From NCBI GenBank assembly GCA_035762005.1, contig DASTQA010000044.1, positions 1-5,487 of the forward strand: 5,487 nucleotides of DNA, written 5' to 3'. A model generated the notes under the pieces. It had not been told where the DNA came from. It saw only the letters and a list, made by a program, of their open reading frames with translations, and made no database searches. Of this stretch, positions 1 through 5,299 are shown in pieces. The translations under genes and the position numbers were made by a program. Positions within the stretch are counted from its first letter, which is position 1, and every line of letters begins with the position of its first letter. This stretch comes from JAIBJN01 sp035762005 (GTDB lineage Bacteria > Actinomycetota > Thermoleophilia > Gaiellales > Gaiellaceae).

Positions 1-22
1 CGAACGAGATCTGCTGCGTCAT
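1..22 (-). CDS. 5' end of an unidentified gene (first 7 codons only)
   Basis: An ATG at 22-20 on the minus strand opens a frame reading M-T-Q-Q-I-S-F before it runs off the left edge. The start is supported by a near-perfect Shine-Dalgarno GAGGAGG at 36-30, seven bases upstream, which is the strongest ribosome binding site in the window. Seven residues are too few to name a family. The gene lies downstream of the LuxR-type regulator on the same strand, with 120 bases between the LuxR stop and this start. It could be co-transcribed with that regulator or have its own promoter; I could not pick out convincing -35/-10 boxes in the gap. Confidence 0.75.
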
Positions 23-29
23 GGCGTTG

Positions 30-36
30 CCTCCTC
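30..36 (-). promoter_or_regulatory. Strong ribosome binding site of the left-edge gene
   Basis: The minus strand reads GAGGAGG, then the seven-base spacer CAACGCC, then ATG. Complementarity to the 16S rRNA tail and the spacing are both near ideal. This is the main evidence that the frame beginning at position 22 is real. Confidence 0.75.
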
Positions 37-74
37 AATGCGCCCGTGCCAAACCCGGGCCGCGGTTGCTCATT

Positions 75-108
75 CGGCTCCACGGTAGAAGGCGACCCGC
101 GCGAGCCG
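75..108 (-). other. Inverted repeat in the gap after the LuxR-type gene
   Basis: The + strand has CGGCTC at 75-80 and its exact complement GAGCCG at 103-108, so the minus-strand transcript could form a six-base-pair stem with a 22-base loop. It lies between the stop of the LuxR-type gene (143) and the next start (22). It could be a weak terminator or a regulator site. There is no T-run after it, and a stem this short can arise by chance at this base composition. Confidence 0.2.
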
Positions 109-142
109 CATCGCCCGCACGTACCAACCTTGCTCAGCCCGG

Positions 143-1795
143 CTAGTGGTCCGTTCGTGCCACGGGCTCGTCGGGGACGAGCTCGTGCCGGAGCGCGTAG
201 GCGGTGGCGGCGGCGCGTGAGGACACGCCGAGCTTGCGGAAGACGTTCTGCAGGTGCCGCCGGACCGTGTGTGGGCTGATGACGAGCACCGTCGCGATCT
301 GCCGGTTCGTGCGGCCGCCCGCCACGAGCGCGAGCACCTCCAACTCTCGTGCCGTCAGCCGCCCGTCGGCAGCGGCCGTCGGTCTGCCCAGGAGCCGCTC
401 TACCCGGTCGAGATCGGGAGCCGCGCCGAGCTGGGCGAACGTGCTCCGAGCGGCCTCGAGCTCCATGGCGGCAGTCTCTTCGTCGCCGAGCTCCCGGCAG
501 ACGAGCCCCAGCGCGACGCGCGTCCGTGCCGCCTCGTACGGCACTGGCAGCTCCTGCCACTCGGTCGAGGCCCGTCGCAGGCTGGCGAATCCCGCCCGTG
601 GGTCTCCCTCGGCGAGCAGCACCGCGCCCTCGACCTCGGCGGCGACGGCGTGGAGGAGCAAGGCGTCGCGATCCGCGGCGATCGCGGCGAGCTCGTCGGC
701 CGCGCCGCGCGCCAGCGCGGTGTCGTCGTGGGCCAACGCGATCTCGACGTAGGCGGGCAGAAGCTTCGCTCTCGCGCTGCCGTCCCGCGCCTCCTCGACG
801 GCACGCCCGATCATCGCCGCCGCCGCCTCCGGGTGACCCTGAGCCAGCCGGAGCAGGGCACAGCCGGGTTGAGGCTGCCGTCCCAGTGCGCTCGCGGCGC
901 GAAAAGCCTCGTCCGCCTCGGCGAACTCGCCGCGCAGCCGGTGGAGCTCGCCCAGCTGATAGTGGGCACGGCCCGCGGCCGGGCGGCCGGCGAGCCACTC
1001 ACAGGCCCGCCGCGCCTCGGCCAGCGCCTCCGGCCACTCCCCGCGGGTCTGCAGGACCTCGGCCCGATGGACGAGGCACTCACCGCGGAAGGGAACGAGA
1101 TCCTGCTGGGAGTCGCACCAGCGCTGCAGCGCCGCCGTCCACTCCTCCGCGCGAGCGAGGTCGAAGGTGCTCTGGCACGCGAGGAGAACGGCGCAGTACA
1201 CGAGGCCCGCGGCGATCGGTGACACCTCGCCGGCGGTGACGGCGACCATCGCCTCGTCGAGCAGCACCACCCCCTGTGCAACCTCCCCGAGCGCGATCAG
1301 CGCCTGTCCACGACCGAGGTGACCGAAGGCCAGCACGTCGCGATCGTCGAAGCGCTCGCCCAGCTCTTCCACCCGGCCGCACGTCTCCAAGGCACTCGCC
1401 GCATCGCCCGCCGACAGGGCTCGAAGCGCGACGGGAACCAGCAGCAGGCCGATCTCGGCGCAGTCGAGCTGCGGCTCGTCCACGAGTCGCGTGGCGCGCG
1501 CGAGCCACCCGCCGCCGCGAGCGGACTCGCCCTTGAGGAGCAGCGGCAGGCCGAGCCAGAACGCGCAGCGGGCGGCCCGGGGCCGATCTCCCCGGCCGAG
1601 CCAGGCGCGATAGGCGCGGCCCCAGAGGACTTCGCACTCGTCGTCCTTCCCGGTGAGGTATGCGGCAAGCGCGGCACCCTCGAGATCAGAAGGCTCGAGC
1701 CCAGCCTCGCGACCCACGGTCGTGAACTCGGCGAAGGCCTCGCCCCACTCCTGCCTCCGAAGTGCTTCCCGACTCCGAACGAGCGGACCGCCCAA
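143..1795 (-). CDS. LuxR-family transcriptional regulator with TPR-like N-terminal region
   Basis: Predicted cytoplasmic DNA-binding regulator of 550 residues from the start chosen here. Residues about 10-470 are alanine- and leucine-rich helical sequence that looks like degenerate TPR repeats. Recognisable stretches are CAFWLGLPLLLKGESARGGG near the front, YQLGELHRLRGEFAEADEAF in the middle and GDPRAGFASLRRASTEW near the end. The C-terminus (about 480-538) is a clear LuxR/NarL helix-turn-helix: LTARELEVLALVAGGRTNRQ, then a recognition helix around SPHTVRRHLQNVFRKLG. I see no receiver domain and no Walker A motif, so it is neither a response regulator nor a MalT/LAL-type ATPase. Its ligand or partner protein is unknown. 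The frame stays open to 2086, but the first about 90 residues are Arg/Gly/Pro/Cys-rich and look untranslated. A TTG at 1795 gives the N-terminus xGGPLVRSREALRRQEWGEAF, which suits this family, with GGAAGGGAGG 12 bases upstream. The stop is TAG at 145-143. The role is confident; the start is not. Confidence 0.88.
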   Translation of the reverse strand: MGGPLVRSREALRRQEWGEAFAEFTTVGREAGLEPSDLEGAALAAYLTGKDDECEVLWGRAYRAWLGRGDRPRAARCAFWLGLPLLLKGESARGGGWLARATRLVDEPQLDCAEIGLLLVPVALRALSAGDAASALETCGRVEELGERFDDRDVLAFGHLGRGQALIALGEVAQGVVLLDEAMVAVTAGEVSPIAAGLVYCAVLLACQSTFDLARAEEWTAALQRWCDSQQDLVPFRGECLVHRAEVLQTRGEWPEALAEARRACEWLAGRPAAGRAHYQLGELHRLRGEFAEADEAFRAASALGRQPQPGCALLRLAQGHPEAAAAMIGRAVEEARDGSARAKLLPAYVEIALAHDDTALARGAADELAAIAADRDALLLHAVAAEVEGAVLLAEGDPRAGFASLRRASTEWQELPVPYEAARTRVALGLVCRELGDEETAAMELEAARSTFAQLGAAPDLDRVERLLGRPTAAADGRLTARELEVLALVAGGRTNRQIATVLVISPHTVRRHLQNVFRKLGVSSRAAATAYALRHELVPDEPVARTDH

Positions 1796-1807
1796 GACCG
1801 TGATCGG

Positions 1808-1817
1808 CCTCCCTTCC
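1808..1817 (-). promoter_or_regulatory. Possible ribosome binding site for the LuxR-type gene
   Basis: The minus strand reads GGAAGGGAGG at 1817-1808, followed by 12 bases and TTG at 1795-1793. The spacing is longer than usual, but it is the only purine-rich Shine-Dalgarno-like run near the point where family-like protein sequence begins. No ATG or GTG codon in this frame is close by: the nearby valine codons are GTC and GTT. Confidence 0.4.
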
Positions 1818-1830
1818 GTCGCCGCCCAGA

Positions 1831-1965
1831 CTAGAGAATCGGGCTGACCTGGACATCTCTTCCGGCGAGGTCGAACGCTGCCACCGTGCCGGCGACCGCC
1901 TCGGCCAGCGCCGCAGGCTGATCGGTCCGATGGTTCGCTACTCGGCCAACGACCGCATCCCGCAC
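1831..1965 (-). pseudogene. Possible 3' remnant of a decayed gene
   Basis: In a minus-strand frame ending at TAG (1833-1831), the last 30 or so codons read like real protein: DQPAALAEAVAGTVAAFDLA followed by GRDVQVSPIL. Most third positions here are G or C. Upstream in the same frame the translation turns into Arg/Pro/Cys-rich sequence that runs antisense through the tRNA-like remnant, so no complete gene is present. I do not recognise the family. It may be the tail of a gene whose front was lost, which would fit the tRNA remnant and the broken gene nearby. Equally, it could be a chance open frame at high GC. Confidence 0.22.
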
Positions 1966-2046
1966 ACATCCCGCGCGAGGTCGCCGGAAGCGCCCGCCCC
2001 GAAGCCGGCACTCCCCGCAAGGCGCTCGCCGAAGGACCCTGCTCTC

Positions 2047-2063
2047 GGGCGGAATCCCCGCCC
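2047..2063 (-). terminator. GC-rich hairpin downstream of the flavodoxin gene
   Basis: GGGCGG (2047-2052) and CCGCCC (2058-2063) form a perfect six-base-pair all-GC stem with a five-base loop, 75 bases past the flavodoxin stop. There is no T-run after it on either strand, so it is not a textbook intrinsic terminator, though U-tract-poor hairpins are proposed as terminators in high-GC bacteria. Together with the anticodon-arm and T-arm hairpins of the tRNA-like remnant, a minus-strand transcript leaving the flavodoxin would meet three strong stems in about 80 bases. Termination is inferred. Confidence 0.35.
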
Positions 2064-2090
2064 ATACCCGTCCAGGCCGGATACACAAGA

Positions 2091-2136
2091 CCGGCCCGTC
2101 ACGCCGGAGGTCACGGGTCGAGTCCCGTCGCTCCCG
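2091..2136 (+). pseudogene. tRNA-Asp(GTC)-like 3' remnant
   Basis: The 3' part of a tRNA can be folded directly. An anticodon stem CCGGC/GCCGG (2091-2095 and 2103-2107) encloses a seven-base loop CCGTCAC whose central triplet is GTC (Asp). A five-base variable region AGGTC follows (2108-2112). The T stem ACGGG/CCCGT (2113-2117 and 2124-2128) encloses TCGAGT, and CGCTCCC (2129-2135) plus G2136 match an acceptor 3' strand and discriminator. Three things show decay. The T loop has six bases, as if one T of TTCGAGT were missing. Position 33 is C rather than the near-universal T. No matching 5' acceptor strand (GGGAGCG) or paired D arm is found upstream, although GTCCAGGCCGGATA at 2070-2083 faintly recalls one. 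The fragment ends one base before the flavodoxin stop codon on the other strand. It is unlikely to be functional. Confidence 0.6.
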
Positions 2137-2137
2137 T

Positions 2138-2650
2138 TCAGGACCCCTCGTAAGCTTCAGCCTTGACCTGCGCCGCGATCTCGGCGGCCCAGCGGTTGAT
2201 CTCGCCCCAGTCGCGGAAATCGCCCTCGCTCGCATGCGCGGCGCGCACGGCGGTCTTCTCGAGAAGGCCGAGCTTGCTCTTGTCGAGCTTGCCGGCGAAG
2301 AGCCTGTGCTCGCGCGCGTGTGCGCTCTCGAGAGCGCGCTGCCCGGCCGCCTCGTCGGCGGGGTCGGGCCTGGGCGGGTCGCCGACGATGGGGCCGCTCG
2401 AGAACAACCAGGTCTTCCGCTCGGCGAGCGCGTTCCCGTGCCGCTCGATGAACGTCCGCGCCGGCTCGAGCCACTTCCCCATGTAGACGGCGCTGCCGAG
2501 GACGACGGCGTCGTAGCGACCGAGGTTGCTCACCTCGTCGATGGGGACGAGCTCGGCCGAGACTCCCTGCTCAGCGAGCACGCGGGCGATCGCCTCGGCG
2601 ATCTCGAGAGTCGCACCGTGCTTGCTGGCTGCGGTAACGAGGAGCGTCAT
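2138..2650 (-). CDS. Flavodoxin-domain protein, HemG-like (Flavodoxin_5 type)
   Basis: Predicted soluble FMN-binding protein of 170 residues, of the flavodoxin/menaquinone-dependent protoporphyrinogen oxidase-like family. The phosphate-binding loop is TAASKHGATLEIA (residues 6-18). A flavin-ring loop GSAVYMGKWL lies at 52-61 and a second one, LFSSGPIVGD, at 82-91. The C-terminal GDFRDWGEINRWAAEIA (143-159) is typical of the actinobacterial members. True HemG oxidises protoporphyrinogen IX with quinone. Most relatives in this group have no proven substrate and no haem genes are visible here, so only a general redox role is safe. The ATG at 2650 follows the end of the UPF0145 gene by 16 bases. 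Its ribosome site is poor (GGAAG abuts the ATG, and GAGG is 14 bases off), which suggests translation coupled to the upstream gene. The stop is TGA at 2140-2138. The family call is firm; the substrate is unknown. Confidence 0.92.
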   Translation of the reverse strand: MTLLVTAASKHGATLEIAEAIARVLAEQGVSAELVPIDEVSNLGRYDAVVLGSAVYMGKWLEPARTFIERHGNALAERKTWLFSSGPIVGDPPRPDPADEAAGQRALESAHAREHRLFAGKLDKSKLGLLEKTAVRAAHASEGDFRDWGEINRWAAEIAAQVKAEAYEGS

Positions 2651-2666
2651 CTTCCACGTCTTTGCC

Positions 2667-2982
2667 TCACCCGAGCTTCACCGCGGTCCCGCAGGCGGCG
2701 ACCATCAGCATCTCGTCGCCCACCTTCTCATAGTCGAGGGGCGACGGCGATGACAGCGTCGGCACCGAGTGCCTCGGCCGAGTCACGCAGTTCGTCCTTC
2801 GCCTCGCGGACGGCCTTGGCGAACTCCGCCTCGTAGGTGCCGGATCGACCACCGACGATGCTGCGGCCGAGCGCCTTCTTGTCCCGGCCGATGTGGACGC
2901 CCATGATCGCCTGGGCCGTGACGACGTCGAGGTACTGCTCGACCGGCCGCCCTTCGACGGCCATTCCGGTTGTCAGGATCAT
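2667..2982 (-). pseudogene. UPF0145/YbjQ-family protein, broken by a one-base frameshift
   Basis: The gene starts at ATG 2982 with AAGGAG at 2994-2989, six bases upstream. The first frame reads MILTTGMAVEGRPVEQYLDV at its front, then the family hallmark IVGGRSGTYEAEF (about 42-54) and ALGADAVIAVA (71-81). It then goes to P-R-L and a TGA at 2730-2728. Dropping one C from the run of four (2738-2741, GGGG on the + strand) joins it to LDYEKVGDEMLMVAACGTAV and KLG-stop at 2669-2667. The result is 104 residues, the usual length of the family, with both ends intact. The family is small, probably oligomeric and of unknown function. The gene sits 24 bases after the permease and 16 before the flavodoxin, so it was a normal operon member. 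The shift may be a recent mutation or an indel error in a homopolymer; otherwise the codons show no decay. Confidence 0.88.
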
Positions 2983-2988
2983 CGCGTT

Positions 2989-2994
2989 CTCCTT
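2989..2994 (-). promoter_or_regulatory. Ribosome binding site of the UPF0145 gene
   Basis: AAGGAG on the minus strand with a six-base spacer GAACGCG-type region before ATG 2982. It is well placed inside the 24-base gap after the permease stop and fixes the start of the UPF0145 gene. Confidence 0.7.
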
Positions 2995-3006
2995 TCGTTC
3001 AGTGCT

Positions 3007-4149
3007 TCAGCCCTGGCGGGCGATGCGCCAGGCCGCGCGGGCGCCGAGGCCGGGGCCGGCGTGGAGGAGGCCGTGGGCGTAGACCCGCCCGGCGAAGCGG
3101 ACGAGCGCGTAGATCGAGGCAAGGACGAGGACGAGCGCGAGCGCGTGCTCCCAGAGCGGCACGCCGACGAGGGCGCTCCGGGCGGGGAGAACGAGCGGCG
3201 CGGTCAGCGGGAAGACGGTCAGCACGTTGGCAAGGGTGCCGCCGGGGTCGGCGGAGACGGCGACGTAGCCGGCGAAGTAGGCGGCGAGGAGCGTGTACGT
3301 CACCGGCTGACCCGCGGTGTCCGCGTTCTGCTGGCGCGAGGCCAGCGCGCCGGCTGCTGCGTAGGCGACCGCGTAGAGCGCGAAGCCGAGAGCGAACCAC
3401 GGCACGACCAGAGCGAGGCTGGCGCCGAGCGCGGCCGGGGCGTCGAAGACGCCTGCGGCGAGCAGCGCGGCGGCCAGGCCGGCGACGAGCGCGAGCTGCG
3501 CGAGGCCGAGCAGCCCGATTCCGATCACCTTGCCCGCGAGAAGGTGGCGCGACTGAATCGTGGCCAGGATCAGCTCGACGACGCGGTTGTTCCTCTCCTC
3601 GACGACGCCGTTGACGACCCACTCGCCGTACACGGCCAAGGACATGAGCAGGAGCAGGGAGCCGGCGACCGCCACGAGGATCTCGGCGTCGGTGGCTTCG
3701 GCGTCCGGCCGCTCGAGCGTCGACGCCGTCAGCTCGGGCGCGGGCGGCAGCTGGCGGCGGAGCGCCCGGACGGCAGTGTCCGTGACCGCAGCTAGCTCCG
3801 TGTCGACGTTCGCCCGGAAGACGATCCGGTCGTCACCCAGGAGCAGGAGCGCGTCGACGTCCTCCGCCGTGAGCGCCTCACGCCCGGCGGCCGGCGAGGC
3901 GACCATCTCCAGCCGCACATTCGCGTCGAACGGCTCCGCGGCGCGCTCGAGGGCCGCCTCGAGCCCGGGCGGCGCCGGCGCAGTCACGGCGACGTCGTAC
4001 GTCGCCTCCTTCGAGAGGGCTCCGTTCAAGGCGGTCGAACCGCCGACGAGCAGGACCAGGACGAGCGTCGAGGCGAGGAACGCGCGGCTGCGTACACGCT
4101 CGCGGATCTCGCGCCCGGCGACGAGCGCGATCGCGCGCCGCCCGCTCAT
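3007..4149 (-). CDS. ABC-2 type (NatB/YhaP-like) transporter permease
   Basis: Predicted 380-residue integral membrane subunit that pairs with the ATPase encoded just upstream. An N-terminal amphipathic stretch (REIRERVRSRAF) leads into membrane segment 1 (about 24-42). A polar domain of about 110 residues (43-155) with mixed alpha/beta sequence would sit outside the membrane. A cluster of five further segments follows at roughly 157-177, 205-230, 240-268, 283-300 and 335-355. The conserved motif VVNGVVEERNNRVVELILAT (178-197), then HLLAGKVIGIGLLGLAQL, is characteristic of the NatB/YhaP group of ABC-2 exporters, where GVVEEKSSRVVE is the usual form. The ATG at 4149 overlaps the TGA of the ATPase as ATGA, so the two are translationally coupled. 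The stop is TGA at 3009-3007. Export is likely; the substrate (ion, drug or peptide) cannot be read from sequence. Confidence 0.93.
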   Translation of the reverse strand: MSGRRAIALVAGREIRERVRSRAFLASTLVLVLLVGGSTALNGALSKEATYDVAVTAPAPPGLEAALERAAEPFDANVRLEMVASPAAGREALTAEDVDALLLLGDDRIVFRANVDTELAAVTDTAVRALRRQLPPAPELTASTLERPDAEATDAEILVAVAGSLLLLMSLAVYGEWVVNGVVEERNNRVVELILATIQSRHLLAGKVIGIGLLGLAQLALVAGLAAALLAAGVFDAPAALGASLALVVPWFALGFALYAVAYAAAGALASRQQNADTAGQPVTYTLLAAYFAGYVAVSADPGGTLANVLTVFPLTAPLVLPARSALVGVPLWEHALALVLVLASIYALVRFAGRVYAHGLLHAGPGLGARAAWRIARQG

Positions 4150-5132
4150 CGCCCCACCAGCTCCAGGAAGAGCTCCGCGAGGGACGGCGGCCCGTAGGTG
4201 AACTCGACGACCCGCCCCGCCCGCCCGGCCTCGGCGAGCACCTGCCCCGGATCGACGTCGCGGGGCGCGCGCAGGCGCAGGACGCCCTCGCGGCGCTCGA
4301 CGAGCTCGACCCCGGCGACGGCCGGCACCCACTCGTCCGACGCGCTTTCGAGCCGGAGCTCGATCCGCCGCCGCTGCGACGCGTTTCTCAGGTCGTCGAT
4401 GTGCCCGGTGGCGACGATGCGACCGTGGTCGATGATCGCGACGTCCTCGCAGACGTCCTCCACGAGCTCGAGCTGATGGCTCGAGAAGAGAACGGCGGCA
4501 CCGCGGGCCGCCTCGCCGCGGAGCACCTCGGCGAGCGTGCGCACGGCGAGCGGATCGAGTCCCGCGAACGGCTCGTCGAGCACGAGCAGCTCGGGCCCGT
4601 GCAGGAGCGCCGCCGCAAGCTGGGCGCGCTGCTGGTTCCCATGCGAGAGCTCCTCGACCTTCGCGCCGGCGCGGTCGGCGAGTCCGAGCCGCTCGAGCCA
4701 CTCGGACGCCGCCGCGCGTGCCGCGGCCGCGGTGAGCCCGTGGAGCGAGCCGAAGTAGACGAGCTGGTCGCCCAGAGCCATGCGCGGGTAGAGGCCGCGC
4801 TCCTCCGGCATGTAGCCGAAGCGCAGGCGCTCCGCCAGCACGACCGGCCTCCCGTCCCAGACGACGTCGCCGGCGTCGAGCTCGACGAGTCCGAACACCG
4901 CGCGCATCGCCGTCGTCTTTCCCGCGCCGTTCGGGCCGAGGAAACCGTGGACGCGCTCCGGCCGGACCTCCAGGCTCACGTCGTCGAGGGCAACGATCTC
5001 GCCGAATCGCTTCGCCGCCCCGACCAGCTCGAGCCCCCTGTCCTCCGCCGGCGGGCCGGCCAGGTCTCCGACTCCGCCCGTCGTCACCGGCGCGGCCTTG
5101 CGACGCCGATCCCGCACTCGGGTCTCCGTCAC
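4146..5132 (-). CDS. ABC transporter ATP-binding protein (NatA/YhaQ-like, with C-terminal DUF4162-type domain)
   Basis: Cytoplasmic ATPase of 328 residues that powers the neighbouring permease. Counting from GTG 5132, Walker A is GPNGAGKTT (66-74) and the signature is LSHGNQQ (162-168). Walker B is LLVLDEP with catalytic E187, followed by the D-loop AGLDP. The switch histidine is H219 in SSHQLE. The Q-loop region reads GYMPEERGLYPRM (about 106-118), with Glu where most families have Gln; this PEERGLYP form is normal for the YhaQ/DUF4162 subgroup. Residues about 255-328, ending PPSLAELFLELVGR, form the C-terminal extension. The GTG start is chosen because AGAGGAG lies nine bases upstream. The frame stays open to 5438, but an earlier ATG at 5252 lies just downstream of the operator, lacks a ribosome site and adds sequence unlike the family. 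A later GTG at 5087 has no ribosome site. It is the first gene of the cluster and divergent from the PadR gene, so repression by PadR is likely. Confidence 0.93.
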   Translation of the reverse strand: MTETRVRDRRRKAAPVTTGGVGDLAGPPAEDRGLELVGAAKRFGEIVALDDVSLEVRPERVHGFLGPNGAGKTTAMRAVFGLVELDAGDVVWDGRPVVLAERLRFGYMPEERGLYPRMALGDQLVYFGSLHGLTAAAARAAASEWLERLGLADRAGAKVEELSHGNQQRAQLAAALLHGPELLVLDEPFAGLDPLAVRTLAEVLRGEAARGAAVLFSSHQLELVEDVCEDVAIIDHGRIVATGHIDDLRNASQRRRIELRLESASDEWVPAVAGVELVERREGVLRLRAPRDVDPGQVLAEAGRAGRVVEFTYGPPSLAELFLELVGR

Positions 5133-5264
5133 TGTCGGGGGCTCCTCTCGACGGTCAGCGTCCCACGGCGACCGCGGGGAGGCATCGGGGACGGCGCTGA
5201 TTCTGGTGTGGTAAGCCCGCAGCGGGTGTCGGCAGAGGGACGGAGTGCTCATGACTAAGCCACT
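5133..5264 (-). promoter_or_regulatory. Leader region of the ABC transporter operon
   Basis: About 130 bases separate the operator/promoter block from the ATPase GTG. I see no second gene here. No strong minus-strand sigma-70 promoter stands out: TTGTCA at 5271-5266 has no good -10 at normal spacing, and TATTGT at 5273-5268 lacks a good -35. The operon's start site is therefore unassigned, though it probably lies in or near the palindrome. A nine-base-pair long-range complementarity with a two-base bulge (5228-5238 with 5144-5152) could fold over the ribosome site. Confidence 0.35.
5142..5148 (-). promoter_or_regulatory. Ribosome binding site that sets the ATPase start
   Basis: AGAGGAG on the minus strand is followed by nine bases and GTG at 5132. 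Neither the ATG at 5252 nor the GTG at 5087 has a comparable site, so this motif decides the start. Part of it is complementary to sequence at 5228-5238 earlier in the leader. Confidence 0.65.
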
Positions 5265-5293
5265 TTGACAATAAGAAGATATCTTCCTATTCT
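5265..5293 (+). promoter_or_regulatory. Sigma-70 promoter of the PadR gene (leaderless)
   Basis: A perfect -35 TTGACA (5265-5270) is followed by a 17-base spacer and the -10 TATTCT (5288-5293, four of six consensus bases). Seven bases beyond the end of the -10 is position 5300, the A of the PadR start codon. There is no Shine-Dalgarno before that ATG. Together these predict a leaderless mRNA, a common arrangement in Actinomycetota. Confidence 0.72.
5270..5291. promoter_or_regulatory. Near-palindromic operator, probably bound by PadR
   Basis: A 22-bp inverted repeat centred between 5280 and 5281 has 10 of 11 positions paired; only A5274/C5287 break it. The core is the perfect 12-mer GAAGATATCTTC (5275-5286) with outer arms AATA/TATT. 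It occupies the space between the -35 and -10 of the PadR promoter, so binding would block RNA polymerase. It is also AT-rich in an otherwise GC-rich window. PadR proteins bind palindromes near their own promoters and adjacent transporter genes, so auto-repression plus control of the divergent ABC operon is the natural inference. Confidence 0.7.
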
Positions 5294-5299
5294 TGACCG

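Larger units (their letters stand above)
1796..2137. other. 342-base spacer between the flavodoxin and LuxR-type genes
   Basis: No frame here looks like a complete gene. From right to left the spacer holds a tRNA-Asp-like 3' fragment (2091-2136, + strand), a GC-rich hairpin (2047-2063), uncharacterised sequence, a short coding-like tail (about 1831-1965, minus strand) and the probable leader of the LuxR-type gene (1796-1830). I found no convincing sigma-70 promoter for the LuxR-type gene, although the spacer is long enough to hold one. Its length suggests that gene is transcribed separately from the ABC-flavodoxin cluster. Confidence 0.6.

Noticed and set aside
106..184. Pair of TTGCTCA heptamers (66-72 and 130-136) near the end of the LuxR-type gene
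   Set aside because: Two seven-base matches in a short stretch are easily chance, and nothing else supports a regulatory or attachment role.
254..1222. 322-codon + strand open frame opposite the LuxR-type gene
   Set aside because: Its composition is that of a shadow, while the minus strand carries a clear LuxR helix-turn-helix and helical repeats.
2893..3795. 300-codon + strand open frame opposite the permease
   Set aside because: The translation is Arg/Gly/Glu-rich low-complexity sequence with no motif, and it is exactly antisense to a clear ABC-2 permease. It is a typical high-GC shadow frame.
4150..4701. Upstream extension of the permease frame
   Set aside because: It is Arg-rich, overlaps the ATPase gene in another frame and lacks membrane character. 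The ATGA-coupled ATG at 4149 fits the family start.
4248..4840. Glu in the Q-loop of the ATPase as a loss of function
   Set aside because: The PEERGLYP form is normal for the YhaQ/DUF4162 subgroup, and all other catalytic motifs are intact.
4401..5258. 285-codon + strand open frame opposite the ATPase
   Set aside because: It is antisense to all the ABC ATPase motifs, with no recognisable domain and no ribosome site.
5265..5298. Second TTGAC (5293-5297) as an alternative promoter for PadR
   Set aside because: It would place the -10 inside the PadR coding sequence, whereas the upstream TTGACA has a correctly spaced TATTCT.
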